DNA of 45,728 nucleotides from Porogramme epimiltina. Lineage: Eukaryota; Basidiomycota; Agaricomycetes; Polyporales; Polyporaceae. Positions 21,908 to 35,564 of the stretch are shown piece after piece (within the stretch, counting starts at the first letter, position 1; each line of letters starts with the position of its first letter). Under the pieces are notes generated by a model. That model saw only the letters and a list, made by a program, of their open reading frames with translations, was not told the DNA's origin and made no database searches. Made by a program: the position numbers and the translations under genes. Location of the stretch: assembly GCA_900155495.1 (NCBI GenBank), contig FTLJ01000343.1:1-45728 (forward strand), in the 5' to 3' direction.

Positions 21908-24087
21908 ATGAGCGACCGCGGAAAAGACCGCCCTGAGGGCTCTCGCCGTAGGAGCTGGATCGGCCGCTACAGCGTATCGAGCAGGGAGCCTGCCGCAGTG
22001 CTCCCGACCCCGATCGAGGGCAAGGAGCAGACGACATACGAGTCGCGCGCCGCGCCGCCAAGCTCTCCCTCTCCGCTCGCCGCGACGATCCTGCCCTTCA
22101 AGCGGTCCAACTCGGGCCAGTCGCTCGCCTCGCTCGTCTCCCCGCGCCCGACGACCCCGCTCTCGGCCAAGAAGCGGTCCAACTCGTCGACGTCGCTGAC
22201 CCACGACGATCCCCACCCGCAGAACCAGCAGAATGCACTCGAACGCACCATCTCGACCATCTCGACCCAGTCCCAGCCCTCTTCCTCCCAGACGCAGCTC
22301 GCCCCGCCTTCCGTCAAGACGTCCGATGCGCGCTCGACCGGCTCGTTCTCCAAGATGTCCATCGGCTCGATGCTCTCCTCCCTCTCCCTCTCGCGGGGCG
22401 GCACGAGTGAGCGCGACCGGGACGAGAGCGAGCGCGGTCGGTCGAAGGACAAGGACAAAGACAAGGACAAGACCCGCTCGTCCTCGTACGCGGGCACGCA
22501 GGCCGACCGCGACAGCAGCGCCGGCTCGCGCGGACGCTCGCAGTCGCCCTTCCGCCTCCGCCGGCTGCGCACGCGCGACCCGTCGCCGGCAGTCGAGGCC
22601 CTGACGCAGTCCGACGTCGAGTCGGACGCGGAGAGCCTCGCGTCAAGTCGCGTGCGCCCGCGGAACGCGTTCTCGCTCTCCGCCCAGTCTGACGACGAGT
22701 CCGGGGACGAGACTGAGGACGACGGGAGCGGCTCTGACGACTCGTGGAGCGAGGATGAGGAGGGGTTCGATGAGGAGACGGAGATGAACACGGAGGCGAA
22801 CTCGCTCGTGCCCGCGATGTCTGTCGAGCAGGACGTGCCGGACTACCTGGGCGAGGGCGTGAACGTTGTCGTGCCGCCCGAGCCGTACTTCCCGTCGACG
22901 TTGAACGGCGGCCAGGGGAGGAATCCGAGGAGGAGGAAGTCGATGAAGCCGCACGACATGCTGCCGCTCAACACGTCGCGGCCTACGTTCCAGCGGGACC
23001 GTTGTATCATCAGCGTCACGCACGGAGACCCAGAGCGCGTCCGCCAAGACAGTGGGAGGCCAGGGAAGCGTTACGTCTTGGCCAGTGATTTGAGTGAGGA
23101 GAGTCGATTTGCGTTAGAGTGGGGCATCGGCACCGTTTTGAGGGACGGGGACGAGCTGTGAGTCTATTTTCTATTACGTCTTAGACGGCCATCGGCGTGT
23201 ATGCTTATTTCTGTCTCCGAAGGATCATTGTCACCGTGGTGGAAAACGAGGGCAAAGGTGCGTTGATACGGCGTGGTCTCGTGGGTGTCGCGGGTGCTGA
23301 GCGGTCCTCTTTCCTACAGTCGACCCCCAGATTCCAAATCCCGCTGATCGTGCTACCAAGTTGCGTGCACAACAGGAGGTAGGCCCACTCGCTCTCCGAG
23401 CTCCTTGTTGAGTCAGCTAATAATCTAAACAGAGACAAGCCCTGGCATACATCCTAGTCCGACAGGCGACAAGTCTCCTGCAACGCACGCGACTCAATGT
23501 CAAGATCCAATGCCAAGCTTGGCATGCTAAGAACAGTCGACACATGCTGCTCGGTGCGTTGCGCACGCATTAGCATTCATTACCACTCACTTACGCACGT
23601 TCTATCCGCAGACATAGTTGATTACTACGAGCCAGTCATGTTGATCGTCGGCTCGCGGGGTCTTGGAAACCTTAAAGGGTGCGTACCTAGGCCCTCACTC
23701 TTTGCACCCGCTCATCCGCCGCTTTACAGCATCCTCCTGGGCTCGACCTCGCACTACCTCATCCAGAAGTGCTCCGTGCCGGTCATGGTCGCGCGCCGGC
23801 GCCTCAAGCGGCCCCCGCGCCGCGCCGCGCACCTCAAGGCGAACCGTGTGCACGTCAAGCTCGCGGAGGCCGCCGTCGACCGTGTCGCGTCCAAGGTCGA
23901 CCAGGACGTGGCGAAGATGCGGTCCGAGATCGCGCGCGACGACGAGCGCCGCTCCGACGGCCATCGCAACGCCGAGGACGAGGACGACGTCGACACCGAG
24001 GTCGAAGGCGACGCTGGCCCGTCGGGTGGCATCGGAGAGGGCACGGAGAACTCGCTTGGAGAGAAAGTTGCGGGCAACGCACCTTAA
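21908..24087 (+). CDS. UspA-domain (universal stress) protein with long disordered N-terminus
   Basis: Six exons (21908-23157, 23223-23257, 23320-23378, 23433-23553, 23612-23678, 23730-24087) give 629 aa. Residues 1-370 are disordered and Ser-rich, with many SxS/SP sites, a KDKDKDK repeat and acidic patches, so likely phosphorylated. The Usp fold follows: KRYVLASDLSEESRFALEWG opens it, IIVTVVEN is the second strand, and VMLIVGSRGLGNLKGILLGSTSHYL carries the G-2X-G-9X-G(S) nucleotide-binding signature. The strand PVMVARR closes it and a charged helical tail of about 100 residues ends the protein. In family terms these are small-ligand or ATP-binding stress proteins; the fungal long form has no settled role. 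The domain is split over five short exons with 35- and 59-nt pieces, all phase-consistent. Confidence 0.88.
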
Positions 24088-24360
24088 GGGCGGTTTCTAG
24101 TTGCGATTGCTTGGAGGTCGGAAATGGGGAGTAATGGGTGTGTCGTGTTACTGCTCTACTCTACGGTGTAACATTTATTATGGGCTGTTGATGGTATTGA
24201 GCCCTATGTGGTGTGTACTACATATTATAGATGATGTGGTGGTACATGCTATCAGTGTGGGGGCCGATGTGGTGTAGCGTGTTGAGAGAAAACTCGGATG
24301 GAAAGCACTGAGGACAAGTCGACGACGATATATCGAAGTCTGCGATCATTAAAGCCCAGC

Positions 24361-26719
24361 CTAGGGCTCGCTCTCACCCCGAGGGGATCCATCAATGGCG
24401 TGTGCCACAGATGACTGCTCGGGCGATGAGATAGCCTCTGCAATGAGCGTAGCGTCCACCTTCTCATTGGTAGAAGCAGCAGGATGCGAGAACCCCTCTT
24501 GTCGCTTGTATGCCTTCAAGCGTCTAAACAGAATTTGATCTTGTGGGGCGTCCAAACGCTCGATGGTGTACTCGAGCGACCCTACATCAAGGACAAGGAC
24601 AAATGGGGGGCGGAAGTATGTCAATATATATCTAGTTGATATAGTCGGCGAGAAGCACGCACATGGGTACTTGGAGTAGACCGCGTAGGGTCCTTTGACT
24701 TCCTTGCCGTGCATGATGTTTGTGAGTGACAGCCGGAGTTCAACAACGGGTGGGTCCTGGCCGGGGTTCGGGTTCTCGACTGGCTCGACCCAGATGCGAA
24801 GGTAGAGTCCCCGCTTCTCGAACGTGCATTTCACCGACTACAGGAGCACGTGCGTTTCAGCGGCCAGAAATCAGTCGCTGCAACGCGCAACGCACCTGTT
24901 TAGGGAAACAGCACGCGATCTCACGGTAGATGCTTTCGAGGAGCCACACGCAGCGGTTGAAGACGTCCTCACCAGCGCCCTCACGACCGAATAGGCACAA
25001 GTCCATCTCGCGAAGAGAGACATACTGGAAGCCGAAGATGCGCGCGGTGTTGTGGTACGCGACAAAAATGCCGTCCATGTTGCCAATGCGCGCCTGGAAG
25101 GAATATTCGAGGAAGGCAGCCCGAATCATGTCGTAATACTCGGACTCGAAGCTACCCTCCCGACCTGTGAGGGAGTCGAGCGAGGTGTCGAGATATGCCT
25201 GTCGAAAATAAATAAATGGATAGCGAAAGAAAAGGAAGACGAACAGCATAGTTGTAAACGTCGTGGCGGATTTGTGAAATGGCGCGTGTCTTAAGGTCAA
25301 ACACGCCCGTACCCGGAACCGTGTCGTCACGGCAGTCTAATTGTGATCGCATGAGGAACTTCCCATGCTAGCACACTCCAGTCAATAGCAGAATCGAGAG
25401 GAGCAACCTCAGAGGCTCACCTTGGCGTATCGATGGACATCCTTCAATGATGGGTAGTCATTCTTCTTGTATGATTTCATAAACTTGTTAAACTGCTCTT
25501 TGGGGAGCGTGAGGAATTTCTCCAAAAGTATTCCCTGATGAATGGGTCAGCATTCACCCTTACACGAGCTAGGAGACCCTGTACCAAGTCCAGAAGAATG
25601 ATATCGTCTGAATTATCGTCGCGCTCATGGTCCACGTCTGTGGTGTAGACGCCATCCTGATACTGCAATGTCACCGAGACTGGGATTCGCTGGCCAGGCG
25701 TGAAGAACCTAGGCTGCGCGCAAACCTCGTCAAGTGAAATCATGACACGAGAAGAGAGTATAGTCCACTTACAGCACTCTCGAACTCGCTGCTCAGATTT
25801 TCCAGGTTTACCTGCTTCTCGCCTGACAGAAGGAGGTATATTTGGGCTAGCATGCCCGTGAGCGAAGAGGTTGACCCAACATACTCGCAGTTACTCTTCC
25901 GAGCGGCCTCGATTAATCTCTAAGATATGAAGAGGTGAAAATGCATGCTCCAAGAACAAAGGGTGACATCTTACATGGTCCTGCGAGCTTGGCACGAAGC
26001 TTCCAAGTCTGTCGAACGCAAAGTCCTCCACCTTGGGGATGTTTTCTAGGTGCTGGTCAAAGTTGTACTTTCCAGAGTCCGGATCTTTAAGCCAGTGCAC
26101 GCCTCCACTGTGAAGCATCAGAAGTCATCCGTGCACGCACAGACGTGACACCGCGTACCGCGAAAGTACGCCCTCAAGTCTGTGTGCCAACTTGGGTACA
26201 CGTTTTCGATTCCACGGCGCAGCATCTATCATATCCCATACTCGGACACGACACCGGGCTAAATCATATTATACACGTACCTTTGAGAGGGTTGAAATGA
26301 CTGTGCGGGACACGATATGTCTTGGTTAGTGAAGGCTTGTCTTTTGTTGACTCGCTCTTGCTGCCCTTGGTGGGAGCCATAGGCTGCTCTTCAGAAAACA
26401 ATATAGTCAGACTAAACTGCAACAAGCGCAACACTAAAACGCACCACTGGCTGGTTTCGCAAGCATTCTCCGGTCCTCGTTCCTCTTCTCCGCCCCAGTA
26501 GCATCCTTGGCCTGGACGGCGGTATCGTCTATCTTAGTATAGTTTCATGGTATATAGCAATGCCCGTACCTTCTGCCTCTCTAAAAGTTTGGGAAGCTGA
26601 GCTAAAGTTTCTAAAAGCATCGGGCCAGTCATATGCTTGACTGGACGATCGGGTGGACCATGGGTAGAGTAAGCTCTTTTTGCAGCGGAGGTCCGCCGAG
26701 AGAACGAGCGAGCGAGCAT
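24361..26719 (-). CDS. PET127-like mitochondrial protein
   Basis: Twelve exons (26719-26570, 26511-26445, 26388-26281, 26225-26159, 26107-25975, 25919-25773, 25713-25585, 25534-25421, 25367-25245, 25198-24896, 24837-24663, 24581-24361) give 578 aa. The N-terminus MLARSFSRRTSAAKR is a good mitochondrial presequence. PET127-family segments follow: VHWLKDP...YNFDQHLENIPK, FDRLGSFVPSSQD, GSTSSLTGMLAQIYLLLSG, RIPVSVTLQYQDGVY, KHGKFLMRSQLDCRD and the long block around GREGSFESEYYDMIRAAFLEYSF (shown here in parts). Yeast Pet127 is an inner-membrane-associated factor in mitochondrial RNA 5' processing and turnover. At 578 aa this protein is shorter than yeast Pet127 (about 800 aa). An in-frame upstream ATG at 26887 is possible, but 26719 gives the better presequence. 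Intron 9 uses a GTTCGT donor. Confidence 0.88.
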
Positions 26720-27067
26720 GCGAGTGTCAGCCACTGGCCGTCTAGAGCAGGGGTTCAGAGACGCAACAAGACGGAAATTGGGACTGTGGAGGACTGAGGT
26801 CGAGCCGGGGAAACTCAGTGAGTTGAGTCTGCGTCTCCGCCATTTTCGGACCACGAGATGGCTTCGTGGCGCGTTCGTCACGTGCAAAGAGACCCGCGCC
26901 GCAGTCCGGTCGCGCGGATCCGGGTGAACGCTTCTTCATCTCCCCCTCGACCTCATCGGTGGCTTCACTCGAGCTTTGGGCTTTGACGTCCGCCCTGCGC
27001 AACCGCTTTGCCTGCTTCTCTGCTTCTCTCTTCCTTCTGTCTGTCTACCTTTGCCCGCGGCCTCGGC
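26720..27067. promoter_or_regulatory. Divergent promoter, PET127-like / ARL8
   Basis: 348 bases between opposite start codons. The ARL8 side is CT-rich (27010-27060), typical of fungal 5' leaders. No specific factor site was recognised. Confidence 0.45.
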
Positions 27068-28268
27068 ATGGCATCGCTGTTCTCTTCTCTACTGCAATGG
27101 CTGAGTGGGTAAGGTGATCGGTCCACTCCCTCCGGTAGCAGAGATACTCACTCTGCACAGGCTTTTCTTCTCCAAGAGTGCCGAGATCGCAATCGTGGGA
27201 CTGCAGGCGAGCCGTAACGCAAGGAACATGCCGCAACCTTCGATACTGACTGCGTCCCGCTTCGGCTAGGCTTCCGGAAAGACCTCATTTGTTAACGTAC
27301 TAGGATCTGGGCAGGTGAGAATGATATATTTTTACCAACAGAGCAGTAGAGCCCATATATCCCCGGCAGTGGAGTGAGGACGTAGTACCGACGGTCGCCT
27401 TCAATCTGAGGAAGATTAGGAAAGGAAATGTTACGCTTAAAATATGGGATGTCGCCGGTATGTTCTCGCTATAGTGTGCGACTGCTGGGTATAAAAGTTT
27501 CCTGTTAGGCCAACCAAGATACCGTTCCATCTGGGAGCGATACTGCAATGGTGTGGACGCCGTGGTGTGAGTGCTCTATCTAAACACCGATTTGTTCTAG
27601 TCTTTGACAGAATGTTCAAATATTCCTGGTATAGCTTCGTGGTGGACTCTGTGGACGTACGATTTGTTCTATCTAGCTCCTCTATGCCTAATTAGCTGAC
27701 ATACATATGGACTACAGAAGGAGAAGTTTGAGACGGCCCGGTTTGAACTCCATCAGCTCCTGTCGCAGGCTAGCCTCCACGGCGTCCCTCTCCTAGTGGT
27801 ACGTTTAAGCGTTCCATGAGTATGGGGTTGGAATTACGCATTCATGCACCTACCTTCGTAGCTCGGGAACAAGAATGACTTAGATGGGCACGCAACTGTT
27901 CAGGAACTCATTAAATCCTTGTGAGCTCTCTTCTTTAACTGACTTTGGGCTGTCGAGATAAAGACGAACGCGCTAATCTCATCGGAACTAGACAACTGGA
28001 CAAAATTACGAACAGACCAGTATCGGTGAGTGCGATCATCAGAATGGATATATACTACAAGCTTATTCTACTCTACCCAAGTGTTACTCGGTAAGTGCTG
28101 CGCTTCTGACTATGCAGCTAATCTCATTCCTCGAAAGTGCTCGATGAAGAGCCAACACAACTTGTGCGTAATGAACTATCTGCGGACCGATAATTTCAAC
28201 GACATTAATACGTCCTCTCACATCTTAGAGATATCGTTCTACAATGGCTATCCGGACGGAGCCATTAA
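27068..28268 (+). CDS. ARL8: ARL8 small GTPase
   Basis: Twelve exons (27068-27108, 27161-27206, 27270-27314, 27370-27457, 27509-27566, 27635-27656, 27718-27798, 27862-27920, 27992-28025, 28082-28090, 28138-28163, 28229-28268) give 182 aa, the normal ARL8 length. Family role: Arf-like GTPase on lysosomes/late endosomes and vacuoles that links them to motors and tethers. Motifs: G1 GLQASGKT (27-34), switch Thr52 in VPTVAFN, G3 WDVAGQ (70-75), G4 NKND (130-133). The N-terminus is [12 protein letters not shown], an amphipathic helix without the Gly2 used for myristoylation, as in other ARL8 proteins. The C-terminus DIVLQWLS is also typical. Exon 10 is a 9-nt microexon (Cys-Tyr-Ser). Intron 2 (27207-27269) begins with GC; a CTGAC branch site and TAG acceptor support it. 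Confidence 0.95.
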
Positions 28269-28518
28269 GCCTCCCTGCGCGCACTGCTGTTCACGTTGCC
28301 TACTCATACGGATCTGTACTGGAGGGACACTATTTGTACTATGGCTCCTTGTCTGCACACCTTCGGATCGGTCCACGACCTACTATAAATCACCCGTATT
28401 GTATCACAGCCTGTCTTACATTCAACCGTACTCCGCACAATGATGTACATTCCAATTCCAACGGCGACGGGATGATGCATTACAATTCGAAGAGTATACT
28501 ACCGAGTGAGCAACTGGC

Positions 28519-30683
<2,165 letters not shown>

Positions 30684-32439
30684 ATGACGGTCACTCTAGA
30701 CCTCGACGCGTCCACGTCTGACGCGCATGCGCGAAGACAGCTCCACAGCCTCTCTATGGCTGTCGCGAAATGCAAGAAGATTGTCATCGTATCTGGCGCA
30801 GGCATCTCATGTTCATGTGGCATTCCGGTACGCGCATTGCACCTAAACCCTTCGCAGTAATGGACGCGTCCCCCAGGATTTCCGGTCTTCCGACGGGCTG
30901 TATGCTCTAGTCAAGCAGCAATATCCCGACGTGGTCTTGAAGGGACGCGACCTGTTTGATGCGTCCCTTTTCCGCGACCCGACTTCTACCGCCGTCTTTT
31001 ACACCTTCATCTCCCAACTCAAGAAATCCATCGATAACGCGGCACCATCCCCTACCCATCGTTTTATCAAGACGTTGGACTCGAAACGGAAGCTGCTCCG
31101 CTCTTATACCCAGAATATAGACGGCCTGGAGGAGCGAGCCGGCCTCGTGGGGACCTCGAGTGAAGAAGTCAGGGCAAGCGGCCCTGGATCGTCCAAGATC
31201 AAGACGAAGGAGGTGCGTAATGTGCAGCTCCATGGGGACATACATCGCGTTCGGTGCACGTATTGCTCCGCCGACTTCCCCTGCACACAAGACCACCTCG
31301 ATGCATTCCTCGCTGGCAACCCTCCAGACTGCCCTGAATGTGCTGCGCGGTGTGAGTACCGTCCGTGAACACCCTCATCCTGCCAGCGCATTGACGTAAT
31401 TCAATAGCGTTTGCCCGTGTGGCACGCTCTGCGCGCGCCATTAAGGTGGGCACATTGCGTCCTGCCATCGTGCTCTACGATGAGCCCCACCCACTTGGAG
31501 ACGACATCGGGTGCATTCAGACGTCGGATATCGCCCGTAAACCCGACATGTTGATTATCATGGGTACCTCGCTCAAAGTCCACGGGTTCAAGAAGCTCGT
31601 CAAGGACTTCGCACGAGCGGTCCACGAGTCAGCCCCGCCACCCACATTACCTCCCGGCCCCTCTCCGCTCAAGAAGAGTGCGAAAAGCCTTGCGGGCAAG
31701 GTCGTCTTCATCAACAAGACCGCGCCGGGTAGCGAATGGGACGGCATCATCGACTACCATGTGGCGGGCGAGACCGACCGGTGGGTCGAGAAGGTCGTCG
31801 AGGACTGGAAGAAGGCGCGTCCGCAGGACTGGGAGATTCAGAAGTCCCTAGTCCCCACAGCGGACCCCACTACATCCGGGGACTTTCACTTTCATGTTGT
31901 GAAGGAGATTACCAACACTATGGGCGCGAAGGCGAAGGGTAAGTCTTACTGTTTCTGGTGCGGTCTCGCCGCCCCTCGGGCCATGCTGACGTCGCATATG
32001 GCGCGCTTCCTATCTAGGCGCGAAGCGGAAGAACCATCGCAAGCGCGAGAACGTCCCGGCGCCCGTCGACGACGTGTTCAACATCACCCTCCCCTTGCCA
32101 GAGCCCCCGTCGTCGCCTAGCAAGCGCCCACAAAGTCGATGCCACTACAACGACGTCGAGTCGAGTCCGTCGAAACGGTCGCGCGAGTGCGCGGCCCCGC
32201 GGGAACCTGTCAAGTTCGAGGAGCGCGGATTGCTGTTCGGGAACGCAACGAACGCCGCGGTCCATGCACCGAAGACGGCGCGGAGCGCGCCCGGAGGCGA
32301 TAGCATAGACATAGGGCGCAACGTGGTAGCAGCGCCGCCAAAGGCGGCGAAGAAGCCGCGGGTGCGCAAGGTGCAGGTCGAGGTTGTCGTGAACAGCGTG
32401 CAGCCCCCGGCGCGGCGACCGTCGCGGAAGGTCGCGTGA
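30684..32439 (+). CDS. Sirtuin, NAD-dependent histone deacetylase, Hst3/Hst4-like
   Basis: Four exons (30684-30827, 30877-31351, 31408-31938, 32018-32439) give 523 aa. Sirtuins remove acetyl groups from lysine using NAD+; Hst3/Hst4 act on H3K56ac after replication. Motifs: SGAGIS (37-42) with GIPDFRS, TQNIDGLE (126-133), catalytic His167 in QLHGD, zinc cysteines CTYC (175, 178) and CPEC (200, 203), then IIMGTSLKVHGFKKLVK and VFINKT for the NAD pocket. The long spacer between TQNID and LHGD and the MGTSLKVHGFK type of motif fit the fungal Hst3/4 class better than Sir2/Hst2. The last 150 residues are disordered with several basic patches (AKRKNHRKRE, KKPRVRK), likely nuclear localisation signals. 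An MCB-like box upstream would fit cell-cycle control. Confidence 0.93.
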
Positions 32440-32932
32440 CGCGCCAGTCCGGCCGACCGACGCCCATTTCTGCTTCTTCTTCCCATCCCACGACTCTATT
32501 ACGACTTTGTGCGGACCACCAGACAGTGCGCGCATTCTCGAGGACGATGTATCATTATTTGCACATATGTAATGTCCGCCGGCGAGGCTTGGCGGTTTGG
32601 CAAACCGCGTCACGATCAGCAACGTTGAACGGCACGATGACACCCCATGGTCCCCACAAGGATGAGATTCCTTCACGGCAGGTAGGTACGTAAACGTGTC
32701 CTGCTCAACAACACGTTCAATAGTCCAGGCGCGGGCCCGTCGAGACCCGTTCTCATGGTGTGCTCGCCGTGCCCCAACATGGAGATGAGGGGTAGCGGTC
32801 ATACGCAAGGCACTAGTGTTTCACGCAACTGGCTCCAATCCAGACTTGCAACATCTGCATGTATGTGCGTGGCGAAAGCGTTCAATACATAAGTCTGCAA
32901 GGCGCACACCTCTGACCTCAGTAGCGGCACCC
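32440..32932. other. Convergent intergenic region, nothing recognised
   Basis: 493 bases between the stops of the sirtuin (plus) and RPN13 (minus). It must hold both 3' UTRs; I see no RNA gene or repeat. Confidence 0.5.
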
Positions 32933-34079
32933 TTAGTCCGTCTCCATCCTATCCCCCCCTTCCCCTTCCTCCCGTCTCGCCTGCTCCTGCAGCGCGCGGA
33001 GGAACGACTCAATGCCCATCCCGGCCTCCTCAGGAAGACCAAGTTGGCGTACGAAGGGGCCCAGGAGACCCGTCCGAAGCGCCATGTCGAGATTACGGAC
33101 AGCCGCTCGGAACTGGGGCGACGAGACGACGCGTTCGAGCGTCTCGACGCTGGGCGGGCTGGGTAGGTCCGAGGGCAGGTGCGGGAACAGCGCGCTCGCG
33201 AGCTCGGGGCGCGCGAAGAGCGGGCGTAGGTTCGCGGGCGTGAGCACATCGAGGAGCGAGATCTCCGGCTCGTGCGCGGTGGCGGCGGTGGAGGCGAGCG
33301 CGGAGCCTGCTGCGGTGCTAGAGCCGAGGGAGGAGACGATGGCGCGGATGCGCGCGAGCTCTTCTGGGCTGGCTTGGGGATGGCCTGGTCGCGGTTGTGA
33401 TCTGGTAGGGGTGGGTGGTTGAAGGGGGGCGAAGTGGGGGATGCGGTTGGCTGGGATGTGATAGGAAACTGCGGAGATGACTTACGAGCCTGCGGCAGGC
33501 GCTGCCGAGGTCGACGCGCCTGCCGTCTGCGTGTTCGGGTTGTACCCCGCGGAGTACCAGATGGGGACAATGCTTGGGTCCGCAAGAAGGCGGTTCACGT
33601 TCCCCACAAACTCCTCGTCTCGACTTCCATCCGCGTCCTATGTGACAATCAATACCCTGAGTTGCATGAGACAACCTTTATTAGTTACCTGCATCCAGAA
33701 CTGCAAAACTTCAATTCACGGCATGGACAGTATATGCGCGGGGATCACTCACGAAATGGCGTTGGTTCGAAGACGAGAACTTGAGAACATACGTCCTTCC
33801 CCATGCGGACTGCTCTACCTTCGCGAACGTCGCCTCTCCGGGGAAGAGGATCAGGTCCTGAGATTGTGCCCATTATGCTGAGCACTTGTGTGGTAGCTCA
33901 TCGGAATAACGCACCTCATCAACCACATTGGTCGTCCGGTTCTTCCATACGAAGTGCAAGAGTCCGTCCTCCCCGTTCTGGAGGAGGATTGCGCCCTTGG
34001 TGGGTTCTGGGTCCACAAAGTTCGAAGCCCCACGGCGGAACCCGCGGCCTGCCTTGAATGCGAGACGAGTTTCCGACAT
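32933..34079 (-). CDS. RPN13: Proteasome ubiquitin receptor RPN13/ADRM1
   Basis: Five exons (34079-33915, 33857-33753, 33700-33689, 33637-33486, 33401-32933) give 300 aa. RPN13 is a 19S regulatory-particle receptor that binds ubiquitin through its Pru domain and recruits the deubiquitinase UCH37/Uch2 through a C-terminal DEUBAD domain. Pru hallmarks: LAFKAGR, KGAILLQNGEDGLLHFVWKNR, DLILFPGEATF and RHFFWMQD. The FWMQ of the last motif is coded by a 12-nt microexon (33689-33700) flanked by introns of 52 and 51 nt; without it the motif is lost. A Ser/Thr/Ala linker leads to the C-terminal helical domain (LLDVLTPANLRPLFARPE, LGLPEEAGMGIESFLRALQ). Unlike yeast Rpn13, which lacks the C-terminal domain, this is the long form. 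Confidence 0.95.
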
Positions 34080-34276
34080 TGCGCAAGCGGAAGTGGCGGA
34101 TTCGGAGAGATGCACAAGTTTAAACAGAGTATACCACGGCCAACATGTGGGACGCGTCACCACAACAGGGCGCCTAAACGCGACATGCGCGTAGACGCCC
34201 ATAATACATTCAATAAGACGAAACGCTCCCCGCGCTTCCAAGCCTCTCTTTATTCCGTCTGACTCGTCTTCCGTGG
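34080..34276. promoter_or_regulatory. Short divergent promoter, RPN13 / F-box gene
   Basis: Only 197 bases separate the two opposite start codons, so the promoters overlap. No PACE-like proteasome element (GGTGGCAAA) was seen. Confidence 0.45.
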
Positions 34277-35456
34277 ATGGAAAACTTCCCCCCAGAACTA
34301 ATTGACGCCATCCTCGAGTGTGCGTACTACACAAACGGCGTTGTAGACACCAAGACATTATCGTCAGCTGCGCTCCTTTGCCGTGCTTGGGCCGTATCCG
34401 CCCAACGCTTGCTCTTTCGGTTTGTCCCTCTCCGGGGCATGCACAATGGGCGCGGCCATATTTCCTTCCTCCAAGCCACCGACACGTCTCTCGCTCGCGG
34501 GCGCACCTTGGGGGAGTACATCCGGATACTGGAGGTCCATGTTGGTGACAAAATTGGCCCAGATTTGGACGACAGAGATCTAGTCGAGATCATCAAACAT
34601 GCCCCGAGACTGTACGAGCTCATTCTCCGAGTAACAAGTGTACACCAGCTCGGCGAGGTGACGGTGGACCAGCTACGCGAACTCGCTAGTCACGGGGGGA
34701 GAACACCTATTCGCATCCGTGCGCTGACCCTGCTCTCCTGCGGGGTCCAAAGTCCGATCCTGTACCAACTTCTTTCCGCATGGCCCAGCATCGAGTTCCT
34801 GCACATCGGTGTCGAGATCGCAGCCCCGCCTCCCACATGGCAGCCCACATTCAGGTTGTACCAACTCACACTCATGCGCACGCCCCGTCTCTGGATCCTC
34901 TCTTGGCTCCTCTCCTCCAGCATGAAGTCCCTCCGCATCGTCTCCTTCCGTGACGCCCCGGGCCGCGAGCTGGACCCCTTACTCGACCAGCTCTGCGGCC
35001 AGCTTCGCTCGCTTCGGCTGATGAATTACAGCCTCCGGGCTTCGTCGGTCCTCCAGCGCTGCACAAACCTGGAGGAATTCGTGTTGGTCCAGCTGTCAAC
35101 GCTGATCAAACTCACAAACCCGCCGCCGACGCTGGAGCACTTGAGTTGCAGGAACCTGCCTTCGGAGGACCAGTTGTTGGAAGCCGTCATAGAGGCGGTG
35201 GGAGCGCTGCCGAGGCTGAGAGTCGTCACTTGTGATCGGAGGGCCGGAGAAGACAAACGGTATGGGGATTTGGAAAGGCTATGCTCCAGCAAAGGCATCC
35301 AGCTGCACCTCGATGAAACACCATTCTGGGTGGTAAGTACAATTGTTTCAGGACCGGATGATACGAAACTAATAGCCCGCATAGCGGGAAGATCCAGTAC
35401 GGGTAGACCGCTTTCCGAGATGGAAGTCCGTCGCGAACTACGCACTGATGAACTAA
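34277..35456 (+). CDS. F-box-like protein with leucine-rich C-terminal region
   Basis: Two exons (34277-35332 and 35385-35456) joined across a 52-nt intron give 375 aa. The N-terminus MENFPPELIDAILECAYY followed by SAALLCRAWAVSAQRLLFR is the usual basidiomycete F-box-like module; F-boxes recruit Skp1 in SCF ubiquitin ligases. The rest is a series of loosely repeated leucine-rich segments (LRSLRLMNYSLR, LEEFVLVQL, LEHLSCRNLP), as in LRR-type substrate receptors. The last exon gives the ending DRFPRWKSVANYALMN, which matches the FPRW...Y ending common in expanded agaricomycete F-box families; reading through the intron instead gives a longer tail that does not. Such genes are numerous and variable, so no substrate can be named. 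Confidence 0.82.
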
Positions 35457-35564
35457 AGTGGAGGTGATATAAGCTGATTCCGGTATACGACGCGAATAGT
35501 TGGACTTAGAGCAAATAGATATCGGCATAACTTGCGGCATTACATTACACAACATTCGCGAGAG

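Noticed and set aside
35333..35384. Longer C-terminus of the F-box protein by reading through
   Set aside because: GTAAGT donor and ATAG acceptor give the ending FPRWKSVANY expected for this fungal family.
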